From Eubacteriales bacterium (lineage in GTDB: Bacteria > Bacillota > Clostridia > Saccharofermentanales > DTU023): a stretch of DNA of 45,336 nucleotides. A program made the position numbers and the translations under genes. This document shows, piece after piece, positions 24,966 through 32,700 of this stretch; within the stretch, counting starts at the first letter, position 1; every line of letters begins with the position of its first letter. The notes under the pieces were generated by a model that worked only from the letters and a program-made list of their open reading frames with translations, was not told the origin of the DNA and did not search any database. The stretch spans positions 1-45,336 of the forward strand of contig JAUNVR010000005.1 of the NCBI GenBank assembly GCA_030537595.1. Direction: 5' to 3'.

Positions 24966-26106
24966 CTATTAACTCCAAGTCCCCATCAGCTTGACGGTAG
25001 AATACTTTTTTTAACTCGAACTGTTGACCATCGAAACCCTTAATTTGGGCAATTTCGCGGACCACCCGGCGCCCACTGCTTAAGCGTTCGAGGTGGATGA
25101 TCAAATCCAGGGTTGAAGCCAAGAGGCGGCGGATTGCTTCCCAGGGGAGGGAAGAATTCATCAGAATCATTAGGGCCAGTCGGTCGAGCATCTCGAGGCA
25201 GTTATTGCCGTGACCAGTAGACATCGAACCAGGGTGACCGGTGCTCATGGCCTGGATCATCTCGAAGCTTTCCGCGCCACGGACCTCGCCGACAATGATT
25301 CGGTCAGGACGTAACCGCAAAGAGCTTTTGATTAAATCTTCCAGGCTCACCGCTCCCTGACCATCTGGTCCGGCTTGCCTAGCTTCGAGGCGTAAAAGGT
25401 TCGGCAGTCCCTGTAAATCCAACTCAGCAGCATCCTCAATCGTGATGATTCTTTCGTGCGGCGGGATGAGGCCGGAAAGTGCGTTCAAGAAAGTGGTCTT
25501 GCCGCTACCGGTCCCGCCAGAAATAAAAATATTGGCTTTGTTCAGGACTTCTGCTTCGAGGTATTTGGCGGCTTCTGGACTCAAGCTCTTGCGGCGCACC
25601 AGCTCACTTAAAGAAGGGCGAATACCGGTAAAGCGGCGGATGGCTAAACAAGGGCCGGAGGGCGCAGCTGGTGGCAAGACAGCGTGGACCCGGGAACCGT
25701 CGCTTAAACGCATGCCGGCAAGTGGCTTTTGCTCATTGATTAGGCGGTTCGCCCGCCCGAAACTGCGAGTGATAACCTGGGTTAGGTGCTCGCGATCATC
25801 AAAGACCGCAGCCGTTGGCCGAATTTTCCCAGCTTTTTCAATGAAAACAGACTTTGGGCCGTTGACCATAATCTCCGTGACTTCAGGGTCATCAATGTAT
25901 GCTTGGAGGATGTCAAAACCGCGCATCGTATTATAAATTTCTCTGACAAAGCGCTTTTGCGCTTGCAAGCTGAGTTGACGCTGCCTGTTATAGCGGCTGA
26001 CATAGCGGCTGAGAACGGGTAGGAGCTCTGTTGCAGAGGCTTTTTCTAAGCCGGGATTTTCACGTAAGAGCTCGGCGATTAGCTTTTGTCTCGCTTGGTA
26101 GTTCAT
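24955..26106 (-). CDS. tadA: Tad-type secretion ATPase TadA/CpaF
   Basis: At 383 residues this is a GspE-superfamily hexameric ATPase that powers pilus assembly or secretion. Seen are the N-terminal helical part, DDPEVTEIMVNGPKSVFIE, Walker A GGTGSGKTT (197-205), the Asp box IITIEDAAEL, the Walker B region RPDRIIVGEVRGAE, and the His box AMSTGHPGSMSTGHGNN. This subfamily pattern is typical of TadA/CpaF. It overlaps the upstream gene by four bases (ATGA) and the downstream tadBC by 11, so the group is translated as a unit. Confidence 0.93.
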   Translation of the reverse strand: MNYQARQKLIAELLRENPGLEKASATELLPVLSRYVSRYNRQRQLSLQAQKRFVREIYNTMRGFDILQAYIDDPEVTEIMVNGPKSVFIEKAGKIRPTAAVFDDREHLTQVITRSFGRANRLINEQKPLAGMRLSDGSRVHAVLPPAAPSGPCLAIRRFTGIRPSLSELVRRKSLSPEAAKYLEAEVLNKANIFISGGTGSGKTTFLNALSGLIPPHERIITIEDAAELDLQGLPNLLRLEARQAGPDGQGAVSLEDLIKSSLRLRPDRIIVGEVRGAESFEMIQAMSTGHPGSMSTGHGNNCLEMLDRLALMILMNSSLPWEAIRRLLASTLDLIIHLERLSSGRRVVREIAQIKGFDGQQFELKKVFYRQADGDLELIDEN

Positions 26107-26711
26107 GCTTGCAGCCCAGGACTCTCTGCTTTCAAACAGAGCAGCTCAACTTGTGGCGGAACTTCGGCAAAGAGTTTTTGCAAGGCTCGCCGACTCTCCT
26201 TGGCAGCGTAGCCCCTGGTCGCAGGGTCAAAACAAAGGCTGTCACTTAAAGCAGCGGTGATTGCAACTTGCTCCCAACTCAGGCCATCGCAGTCGATAAG
26301 TCCGAAAACAGGCGGCGGATACTCTCTGATTAACTTTGCAAAGTTCTTGATTAATCTTCTTAGGACCTCATTGCTGAGCTGAGTTAAATCATCGACCTGG
26401 CCGCTAATTAGGGGGATAAAAAATCCCTCTTGACTGCGCTTAAAAACTCGGCCGAAGTCAGACTCGGTGCTTTCTGCCCCGACCTCCCAAGCTAATAGCA
26501 GGTCATTTAACTTACTTTCTGTAGCAGCACTCTCGTCCTTTGGCCAAAGGTCAATCCGATAGGTGCTCATTAGTGGCAGATAAAACACGCTGTAGGCTTG
26601 TCTTGCCTTACGGGCTAAAAGCTCCTTGCGATATTGCTTAGCTAAGCTGCCTTCAATTTGGACCAGACATTGTAATTTGCGCTGGGCATTAATTCTCTCT
26701 TGCTCTGGCAT
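26103..26711 (-). CDS. Tad-locus protein, possibly a degenerate TadZ/CpaE-like ATPase
   Basis: I do not firmly recognise this 202-residue protein. It starts at an ATG with AGGAG 7 bases upstream, so its N terminus looks genuine. There is no P-loop and no receiver domain. The middle, FFIPLISGQVDDLTQLSNEV followed by FGLIDCDGLSWEQVAI and then SDSLCF, has the strand-helix rhythm of the MinD/CpaE fold after its switch II region. TadZ/CpaE is normally encoded just before tadA, as here. It may be a nucleotide-free localisation factor. It is the first gene of the minus-strand Tad group and overlaps tadA by four bases. Confidence 0.5.
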   Translation of the reverse strand: MPEQERINAQRKLQCLVQIEGSLAKQYRKELLARKARQAYSVFYLPLMSTYRIDLWPKDESAATESKLNDLLLAWEVGAESTESDFGRVFKRSQEGFFIPLISGQVDDLTQLSNEVLRRLIKNFAKLIREYPPPVFGLIDCDGLSWEQVAITAALSDSLCFDPATRGYAAKESRRALQKLFAEVPPQVELLCLKAESPGLQA

Positions 26712-26815
26712 CGGCTTGCTCCTCTCTTTTTCTCTGGCCTTATTCTGCTTTCCAGAACTCCTCTCACAAGCCTGTATTTACTGTCAAAATCTACTTATTC
26801 CAGCCAAAGTAAGAC

Positions 26816-26841
26816 AAAAAAGCGCCTTGTTTTCTGAGGCG
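26816..26841 (-). terminator. Terminator-like hairpin upstream of the Tad group
   Basis: On the minus strand CGCCTC...AAGGCG forms a 5-6-bp stem followed by C and six T. It lies 105 bases before the first Tad gene. It could attenuate Tad transcription, or stop antisense transcription from the metK side. The stem is short. Confidence 0.35.
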
Positions 26842-26911
26842 AAAAATGATAGCTTCAAGGTGCGCTGTAAGAGCCCTTTAATCTCTATAAACAGCAGATA
26901 GATAATCGAGT

Positions 26912-26958
26912 TCAAGGCAGGCCTTGACTCGCGGGAAGGCCGGGTAGATTACCCGGCC
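26912..26958 (+). promoter_or_regulatory. Two hairpins in the metK leader
   Basis: TCAAGGC/GCCTTGA (26912-26918, 26921-26927) flank only two bases. GGCCGGGTA/TACCCGGCC (26938-26946, 26950-26958) flank GAT. The second ends 10 bases before the metK ribosome-binding site. I do not recognise a known SAM riboswitch. Neither hairpin has a T-run, so translational or stability control is more likely than termination. Confidence 0.5.
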
Positions 26959-26979
26959 GGAATAGATTGGAGAATTAAT

Positions 26980-28179
26980 ATGAAACATTGGCAATGGAGC
27001 TCAGAGTCCGTTACAGAGGGACACCCAGATAAGATTTGCGATCAGATATCTGATGCTATAGTTGATGAATTTATGCGCTTAGATCCTCAGGCTCGAGTTG
27101 CTTGTGAGACCTTGGCCACAACAGGACTAGTTTTAGTTAGCGGCGAAATAAGTTCAAGCGCCTATGTAGATATTCCGAAGATTGTCAGGCAGACAATTAG
27201 AGAAATTGGCTACAACGATTTGAAGCAGGGTTTTGAAGCTGACTCATGCGCAATTTTAACCTCGATTGATGAGCAGTCACCCGACATTAAGGCCGGGGTC
27301 GACAAGGCCTTGGAAAGCAGAAAAGACGGGGTCACCGACTTAGCCCAAGAAGATAGTGCAGAACGGCAAACTGGGGCCGGAGACCAAGGCATGGTTTACG
27401 GTTATGCACGTCGAGATAATGAAGATTTCATGCCCTTGCCAATCCATTTAGCGCACCGCATTTGTGAGCGCTTGGCGGAGCTTCGCAAGGCCGGTGGAAC
27501 CTGTCTCGAACCAGATGGGAAATCCTTGGTCACGGTTGCCTACGAGGGTGAGAAGCCGGTGCATATTGATGCCGTAGTTGTCTCAACCCAGCATACAGCT
27601 GAGGCTGAATATGAGGACTTGCGCAGATTTATCCTGGATCAAGTTCTGGCAGTCGTCTTGCCGGCAGATCTTTATGATGAGCAGACTAAAATCTACATCA
27701 ATCCCTCAGGGCGTTTCGTCGTTGGCGGGCCGCAAGGCGACACTGGTCTAACTGGGCGTAAAATTATTGTCGATAGTTACGGCGCAATTGGGCGTAATGG
27801 CGGCGGTGCTTTCTCGGGCAAGGATCCGACGAAAATTGACCGCTCAGCAGCCTATGCAGCTCGTTATTTAGCCAAAAACGTCGTTGCTGCCGATCTTGCC
27901 AATGTGGCTGAGATTGAACTTTGCTACGCAATTGGTGTGGCTCAACCGATCTCAGTTTCACTGGATTGCAAGGGTAGTGCAAAATATCCTGAAGAGCAGA
28001 TTGTAGAGGAGCTAAGAAAGCTAGTTGACCTCAGCCCAGACGGAATTATTGAACGCTTCAAGCTCAGACGGCCCATTTATAAGCAAGTCGCAGCTTACGG
28101 ACACTTTGGGCGGCCTGACTTAGATTTACCCTGGGAAAAAACAGACCTCGTCAGCGATTTACAAAAAATCTTTAGCTAA
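26980..28179 (+). CDS. metK: S-adenosylmethionine synthetase
   Basis: It makes SAM from methionine and ATP in the cytoplasm. The 399 residues are the usual length. Visible are GHPDK (14-18, with H15 and D17 at the metal/ATP site), the signature GAGDQG (132-137), [13 protein letters not shown] and the glycine-rich phosphate loop [12 protein letters not shown]. The ATG follows TTGGAG. A structured leader lies directly upstream. The next gene, comF, starts 12 bases after the stop, and its ribosome-binding site overlaps the metK stop codon. Confidence 0.97.
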   Translation: MKHWQWSSESVTEGHPDKICDQISDAIVDEFMRLDPQARVACETLATTGLVLVSGEISSSAYVDIPKIVRQTIREIGYNDLKQGFEADSCAILTSIDEQSPDIKAGVDKALESRKDGVTDLAQEDSAERQTGAGDQGMVYGYARRDNEDFMPLPIHLAHRICERLAELRKAGGTCLEPDGKSLVTVAYEGEKPVHIDAVVVSTQHTAEAEYEDLRRFILDQVLAVVLPADLYDEQTKIYINPSGRFVVGGPQGDTGLTGRKIIVDSYGAIGRNGGGAFSGKDPTKIDRSAAYAARYLAKNVVAADLANVAEIELCYAIGVAQPISVSLDCKGSAKYPEEQIVEELRKLVDLSPDGIIERFKLRRPIYKQVAAYGHFGRPDLDLPWEKTDLVSDLQKIFS

Positions 28180-28191
28180 GGAGCCAGGCTT

Positions 28192-29007
28192 TTGCTGAAG
28201 GATTTGCTCCTCCAATGTCTCGACCGTGAGATCTGCTTAATTTGCGCTGCGAAAAGTCAAGGCAGTTGGCGGCGGAAGCTCTTAGTTGATCCTTATCCCG
28301 GCTGGAGCCGGGCTCAGGCCTATCCGAGCTCACGGCTGAGCTCTGAAGCTGATTTAAGAGCTCATCTTGAGAGCAATCTCTGCCCCTCTTGCTTGGCGGC
28401 TTGGCCCTTTCGCCTGGCTGCAGAATCTTGTCTAAAAGCCAATGCAGTGCCGGAGGTCTTTGTCCTCTTTCCATATAGAGCTGAGGTCAAAGAAGCATTA
28501 CTCCGCTATAAATTCAGGCTGGAGCGCCGCTGGGCACTGGTCCTAGCTGCCTTGAGCTTAATCGAGCTCAAGCGTTTCGTGCCAGAAGGCGCCTTGCTCT
28601 GCCCGGTCCCAGGCACAAAGCAGCGGAATCGGCAGCGAGGCTTTAATCCGCCGGCTTTAATTGTTGAGCATCTAGTTCAAACTAAGCTCTACCGTTCTGC
28701 GGCCGATTTACTAAGTAGAGAGCTTGAAGGACCCTACCAGCACGAGCTCCCAAATCGTCAGGCTCGCTTGCAGAATATGGAGCGAGGATTGCGTGTTAAC
28801 GCAAGGGCCTTAGCAAAGTATCGGCATGAGAAGATTTACATTGTGGACGATATTGTGACCAGTGGTGCAAGCCTAATTGCAGTCGAGCGTGCTTGCCAGA
28901 GCCAAGGCCTTGAAACAGGCTTGATTGCAATCGCTGGAGGAGCTGATTTCTACTGCTACGAAAGGCTTCGCAGCAGTTGTCACGAGAGCAGCCAGGTTCA
29001 CTTTTAG
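28192..29007 (+). CDS. comF: ComF-family phosphoribosyltransferase-like protein
   Basis: The 271-residue protein starts at TTG (28192), with AAGGAG 8 bases upstream. A Cys-rich N-terminal part (C15-x2-C18 and a later CPSC) fits the zinc finger of the family. The C-terminal PRTase fold has LLCPVPGTKQRNRQRGFNP and the PRPP-binding motif IYIVDDIVTSGASL. ComF proteins support DNA uptake in naturally competent Bacillota by aiding single-strand DNA import. Most genomes carry a homolog whether or not they are competent. It is cotranscribed with metK. Confidence 0.88.
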   Translation: MLKDLLLQCLDREICLICAAKSQGSWRRKLLVDPYPGWSRAQAYPSSRLSSEADLRAHLESNLCPSCLAAWPFRLAAESCLKANAVPEVFVLFPYRAEVKEALLRYKFRLERRWALVLAALSLIELKRFVPEGALLCPVPGTKQRNRQRGFNPPALIVEHLVQTKLYRSAADLLSRELEGPYQHELPNRQARLQNMERGLRVNARALAKYRHEKIYIVDDIVTSGASLIAVERACQSQGLETGLIAIAGGADFYCYERLRSSCHESSQVHF

Positions 29008-29025
29008 GCTCATTTGTAGTATCAT
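28997..29025 (+). promoter_or_regulatory. Promoter of the putative 6S RNA
   Basis: TTCACT (28997-29002), a 17-base spacer, TATCAT (29020-29025). It overlaps the comF 3' end. The predicted start, 7 bases after the -10, is 29032, exactly where the RNA's closing stem begins. Confidence 0.65.
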
Positions 29026-29031
29026 ATGCTT

Positions 29032-29201
29032 GCCTGAAATGTCTGACGTGCTTCGTTTTTGAACCTTCATGACATAAAAGGGAGCTACGGGTTGGCGGAA
29101 TACGACCATGTCCCTCAGGGGGAAAGGTCTAAGACCGACACAGGGCACCCACCTGGCAGAATGCTAGGTGTCAAAAAGAAGCGGGGCATTTTAGGCTTTT
29201 T
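29032..29201 (+). ncRNA. ssrS: 6S RNA (probable)
   Basis: A transcript of about 165-170 bases folds as one long rod. GCCTGAAATG (29032-29041) pairs with CATTTTAGGC (29187-29196), followed by TTTTT. Inside, GCTTC-G-TTTTTGA pairs with TCAAAAA-GAAGC. The 3' side has the small hairpin CACCT...AGGTG within GGCACCCACCT, a pattern I associate with 6S RNAs outside enterobacteria. A promoter points exactly at the 5' end. 6S RNA binds sigma-70-type RNA polymerase and releases it by making a short product RNA. A cysteine T-box leader for cysS was considered and rejected because the T-box sequence is absent. Confidence 0.7.
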
Positions 29202-29221
29202 CTATTCATTAGGAGGCTATA

Positions 29222-30637
29222 ATGCGCGTCTATAACGACTTAACGAGACAGAAAGAAGAGCTGCGTCCGCAGGTTGAAGGTAAGATTCAGATTTATGTTT
29301 GTGGACCAACAGTCTACGATTATTTTCACCTCGGCAATGCGCGACCCTTCGTAGTTTATGATACCTTGCGCCGCTACCTGGAATATCGCGGCTATGAGGT
29401 TGAGTATGTCCAAAACTTCACGGATATTGAAGATAAGATTATTACGCGGGCGAAGGTTGAGGGTATTACACCTAAAGAACTCAGCGAACGGATGATTGTA
29501 GAGTATTTCAAGGATGCCGACGGCTTAAATATTAAGCGGGCAACCGTACATCCTAAAGCGACCGAAACCATTCCCGAAATCATTGACTTAATTTCCGATC
29601 TATTTGACAACGGCTATGCTTACACCAATGACGACGGGGTCTATTTTGATATCGCTAAATTCCCCGATTATGGGAAGCTCTCGCGCCACAGTTTGGAAGA
29701 TTTAGAAGAGGGCGCAAGCCATCGCCTAGCCGAGGATCGGCAGAAGCGCAACCCCTTTGATTTTGTGCTCTGGAAATTCCAGAAAGATGGCGAAGTTTCA
29801 TGGCCATCACCCTGGGGCGACGGACGTCCAGGTTGGCATATTGAGTGCTCGGCGATGAGCCGTAAGCACCTCGGTAAAACCATCGATATTCACTGCGGCG
29901 GACAGGATTTGATCTTCCCCCACCACGAGAATGAGATTGCCCAATCTGAGGCTGCTAATGGCGTGCCTTTTGTCAATTACTGGCTGCACAATGGTTTCAT
30001 CAATGTTGACAATGAGAAAATGGCAAAGTCAGCTGGGAACTTCTTTAGAGTCCGCGACCTAGTAGAAAAATACTCCTACGAGCTATTGCGCTTCTTTATC
30101 CTGCAACCGCATTATCGGATGCCGATTAACTTCTCAGCTGAATTACTAGATGCGGCAGAACATGGCTGGGAAAGAATTAAGACCTGCGTGGCGAACCTAG
30201 ACTTCTTATTAGAGCAAGACGTTGAGGCTGAGGATCAGGAACTGAGTGCGAGCTTGGCTGCGGCAACTGCCGAGGCCCGCGAAAACTTCATCAAAGCGAT
30301 GGATGACGATCTCAATACCGCAGAAGCCTTTGCCGCAATCTTCGAATTGGTGCGTGAGGTCAACACCCTAGTTGCAAAAGGGCAGGTAGGCAAGTCTGAA
30401 CTTAGCGAAGCTCGGGCCATGATTCAGGAATTACTCGGGGTTTTAGGCCTTTCAGCAGCGGTCGAGTCGACCGAGATCTCAGCTGAGGTTTTAGCCAAAC
30501 TCGAGGCTAGACAAAGCGCCAAAGAGGCCAAAAACTGGGCTGAGGCAGATCGCCTGAGAGATGAGATTTTGGCAGCTGGATTCAGGGTTGAAGACACAGC
30601 CCAAGGTCCGAAACTAGTTCCTGTGGAGGCTGAGTAG
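29222..30637 (+). CDS. cysS: Cysteinyl-tRNA synthetase
   Basis: This class I synthetase charges tRNA-Cys. It has 471 residues with the HIGH-type motif HLGN (36-39) and KMAKS (266-270) as the KMSKS loop. The zinc ligands C27, C209, H234 and E238 sit in YVCGPTVYDYFH, GWHIECSAM and FPHHENEIAQSE. AGGAGG lies 6 bases before the ATG. It starts the conserved cysS-mrnC-rlmB-sigH run; the mrnC start shares one base with its stop. Confidence 0.97.
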   Translation: MRVYNDLTRQKEELRPQVEGKIQIYVCGPTVYDYFHLGNARPFVVYDTLRRYLEYRGYEVEYVQNFTDIEDKIITRAKVEGITPKELSERMIVEYFKDADGLNIKRATVHPKATETIPEIIDLISDLFDNGYAYTNDDGVYFDIAKFPDYGKLSRHSLEDLEEGASHRLAEDRQKRNPFDFVLWKFQKDGEVSWPSPWGDGRPGWHIECSAMSRKHLGKTIDIHCGGQDLIFPHHENEIAQSEAANGVPFVNYWLHNGFINVDNEKMAKSAGNFFRVRDLVEKYSYELLRFFILQPHYRMPINFSAELLDAAEHGWERIKTCVANLDFLLEQDVEAEDQELSASLAAATAEARENFIKAMDDDLNTAEAFAAIFELVREVNTLVAKGQVGKSELSEARAMIQELLGVLGLSAAVESTEISAEVLAKLEARQSAKEAKNWAEADRLRDEILAAGFRVEDTAQGPKLVPVEAE

Positions 30638-31044
30638 TGCGGGCTGAAGAATATTCGATTTCAAGCCTGGCCTGGCTAGGTGATGCACTATATGAATTAG
30701 CAATCAGGAAGCGCTTGCTCGAAAGTTCCTTAGCAGCTTCCGGAACCTTACATAAAAAAGCAATTGACTTTGTTGCGGCCCGGGCGCAAGCCCTGGCCTT
30801 AAATTCTTTGCTTCCAGATTTAAATCCAGAGGAACAGACAGTGGTGAGGCGAGCTCGGAACTTTCATACGCCGAGCTTACCGAAGCATCAAAAGCCTGAA
30901 GATTATCGCCTGGCAACAGCCTTAGAAGCCTTGCTGGGTTGGCATGATTTGCGCGGTGAAAATGAGCGCAATGAAGAGCTGATTGAACATTGCTTTAGTT
31001 ATTTACTTGACTACTACCAAGTTGAATCAGGACTGTCCGGATAG
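30637..31044 (+). CDS. mrnC: Mini-ribonuclease III
   Basis: Mini-III is an RNase III catalytic domain without the dsRNA-binding domain; in Bacillus it matures 23S rRNA ends. The 135 residues show the catalytic D16 in LAWLGDALYELAIR and E97 in LATALEALLGW, with the conserved RNFHTPSLPKHQ loop. The start is GTG, overlapping the cysS stop by one base, with GGAGG 7 bases upstream. Confidence 0.93.
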   Translation: MRAEEYSISSLAWLGDALYELAIRKRLLESSLAASGTLHKKAIDFVAARAQALALNSLLPDLNPEEQTVVRRARNFHTPSLPKHQKPEDYRLATALEALLGWHDLRGENERNEELIEHCFSYLLDYYQVESGLSG

Positions 31045-31068
31045 GCGAGGCAGTAGAAAGAAGAGCAG

Positions 31069-32001
31069 ATGAGTAGAGCAGAAGAGAGAAATCAGGAGCC
31101 AAGAAAGCGTCGCCCCCGCAAAGCGCAGGGCGGAGCTCAGCGCAAGCAAGACAATGCTAAGCGTGATTATCGAGCCAGGCGCAGTTCTCAAGAACGCGAG
31201 CGCAGGCCTGAACAAAACCATGATTCAGGCTTTGAAGCCGAGATTATCTGCGGGCGTAATGCAGTCAAGGCAGCGCTCGCTGCAGGTCGGACGATTAACC
31301 GTTTGTATTATTTAGATAGTGGTGACAGCCGCTTATATAAGCTGGTCCAGGCTGCACGTGAGGCCGGGGTGCCGGTCAGTGCTGCAAAGAATGAGCAGTT
31401 AGACAGATTGACTGGAGATTTAACCCACCAGGGGATAATCGCTGAGCCGGCTGCAAAAGATTATGTCGATGCAGAAAGCTATCTAAGTGAGCTCGAAGCA
31501 GCAGGTAAGGATCCTTTTATTCTGATTTTGGCAGAAATCCAAGACGGCCATAATTTAGGCGCAATTTTACGGGTTGCAGATGCTGCTGCGGTCGATTTGG
31601 TCATTATTCCAGAGCGCCGAAGCCAAGGCCTAGATGCCCGAGTTGCCAGAGCCAGCGCTGGAGCGATTGAATTCGTCCCAGTTGCGCGGGTCACGAATTT
31701 GAGCCGCCTGACTCTTGATTTAAAGGATCGGGGCTACTGGATTTACGGCTTAGATGGTGAAGCCAAAGAACGCTATAACGAAGTTTCATACAGGGGCAAG
31801 ATTGCTCTGATTGTTGGGAATGAGGCCCGTGGCATCAACCAGAAACTGCGGGAGCACTGTGATTTTCTGCTCAGCATCCCGATGGCTGGCAGAATTAATT
31901 CCTTAAACGCCTCAGTCGCTTGCGGGATTGTGACTTTTGCCGCGCGGGCCGAGCGAGAAACTGGGCTCGCTAAAGACGAGGCTGAGTTAGAGCAGGTTTA
32001 A
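31069..32001 (+). CDS. rlmB: TrmH/SpoU-family 23S rRNA (guanosine-2'-O-)-methyltransferase
   Basis: The 310-residue protein has a very basic, disordered N-terminal extension of about 55 residues (KRRPRK, ERERRPEQ). A substrate-binding domain beginning at ICGRNAVKAAL follows, then the trefoil-knot SPOUT domain with QDGHNLGAILRVADAAAVD, VGNEARGI and SIPMAGRINSLNASVA. RlmB methylates the ribose of G2251 in E. coli 23S rRNA. Its position after mrnC matches YacO of Bacillus. The Arg/Lys-rich tail may aid RNA binding. Confidence 0.92.
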   Translation: MSRAEERNQEPRKRRPRKAQGGAQRKQDNAKRDYRARRSSQERERRPEQNHDSGFEAEIICGRNAVKAALAAGRTINRLYYLDSGDSRLYKLVQAAREAGVPVSAAKNEQLDRLTGDLTHQGIIAEPAAKDYVDAESYLSELEAAGKDPFILILAEIQDGHNLGAILRVADAAAVDLVIIPERRSQGLDARVARASAGAIEFVPVARVTNLSRLTLDLKDRGYWIYGLDGEAKERYNEVSYRGKIALIVGNEARGINQKLREHCDFLLSIPMAGRINSLNASVACGIVTFAARAERETGLAKDEAELEQV

Positions 32002-32024
32002 CTAGCTAGCTTCCGAGTTTTTAG

Positions 32025-32636
32025 ATGAAAGAGCGAGATCGAGAACTGATTTTACGTTACCGGGCAGGGGATAAAGATGCCCTCGAAGTCCTCTTGGCCT
32101 TGTATAAACCTTTAATCTTGGCTTGCAGTAAAAAGTATTATGTCCCTGGCTTGGCTAGTGAAGACTTACTGCAAGAAGCAATGATTGCGCTCTATCGGGC
32201 TGTCGAGAACTATGATACGGAAGCGGGGCCAGCCTTTGCGGCCTTTGCTGAACGAGTGGTCAATAATCGTCTAATTGACCGTGTTCGCCAGGCGCAAAGG
32301 CAGAGTGATCAGGCCTTTAGAGAAGCTATTTCACTCGAGAGTCCCTGGTCTGAACATAGTGATTTGAGTCCGGAAAAGACTTTGGCCGGAGGCGAGGATC
32401 CGGAAGAGTTAGTGATTCAAGCCGAGGCTCTCCGCTCGCTTTTGGATTTTTTCGAAGCAGAGCTCAGTGCCTATGAGGCCAAGGTTGCAGCGGCGAAGAT
32501 TGATGGCAAGACCTACCGCGAGATTGCCTTGAAACTGGGCGCGAATGAAAAGTCAATTGACGGTGCCTTGCAACGGGTTCGGCGCAAACTGCGTGAACGC
32601 TTGAAGCAGGCTGATGCTGAAAGTAAGATAAAGTAG
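32025..32636 (+). CDS. sigH: RNA polymerase sigma factor, SigH-like
   Basis: The 203-residue protein has region 2 (DALEVLLALYKPLI, DLLQEAMIALYRAVENYD, FAAFAERVVNNRLID) and region 4 at the C terminus (GKTYREIALKLGANEKSIDG and LQRVRRKL). The final SID-ALQRVRRKL element and the place after rlmB match Bacillus SigH, the stationary-phase/competence/sporulation sigma. In Bacillus yacP (rae1) lies between rlmB and sigH and rpmG-secE-nusG follow; here yacP is absent and a lipoprotein gene follows. The target regulon in this organism is unknown. Confidence 0.82.
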   Translation: MKERDRELILRYRAGDKDALEVLLALYKPLILACSKKYYVPGLASEDLLQEAMIALYRAVENYDTEAGPAFAAFAERVVNNRLIDRVRQAQRQSDQAFREAISLESPWSEHSDLSPEKTLAGGEDPEELVIQAEALRSLLDFFEAELSAYEAKVAAAKIDGKTYREIALKLGANEKSIDGALQRVRRKLRERLKQADAESKIK

Positions 32637-32700
32637 GAAGCGGTCGACTTAGTATCGAGTCTAAAAAACTTGAAAGTCCGCGGATTGTGAGTCTAAAAGA

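Noticed and set aside
26842-26979. Known SAM riboswitch for metK
   Set aside because: No S-box, SMK or other SAM-class core could be recognised; only two simple hairpins are visible.
29008-29221. Cysteine T-box leader ahead of cysS
   Set aside because: The T-box core (AGGGTGGNACCGCG-like) and a specifier loop are not visible, and the structure closes as one rod from 29032 to 29196 with its own promoter.
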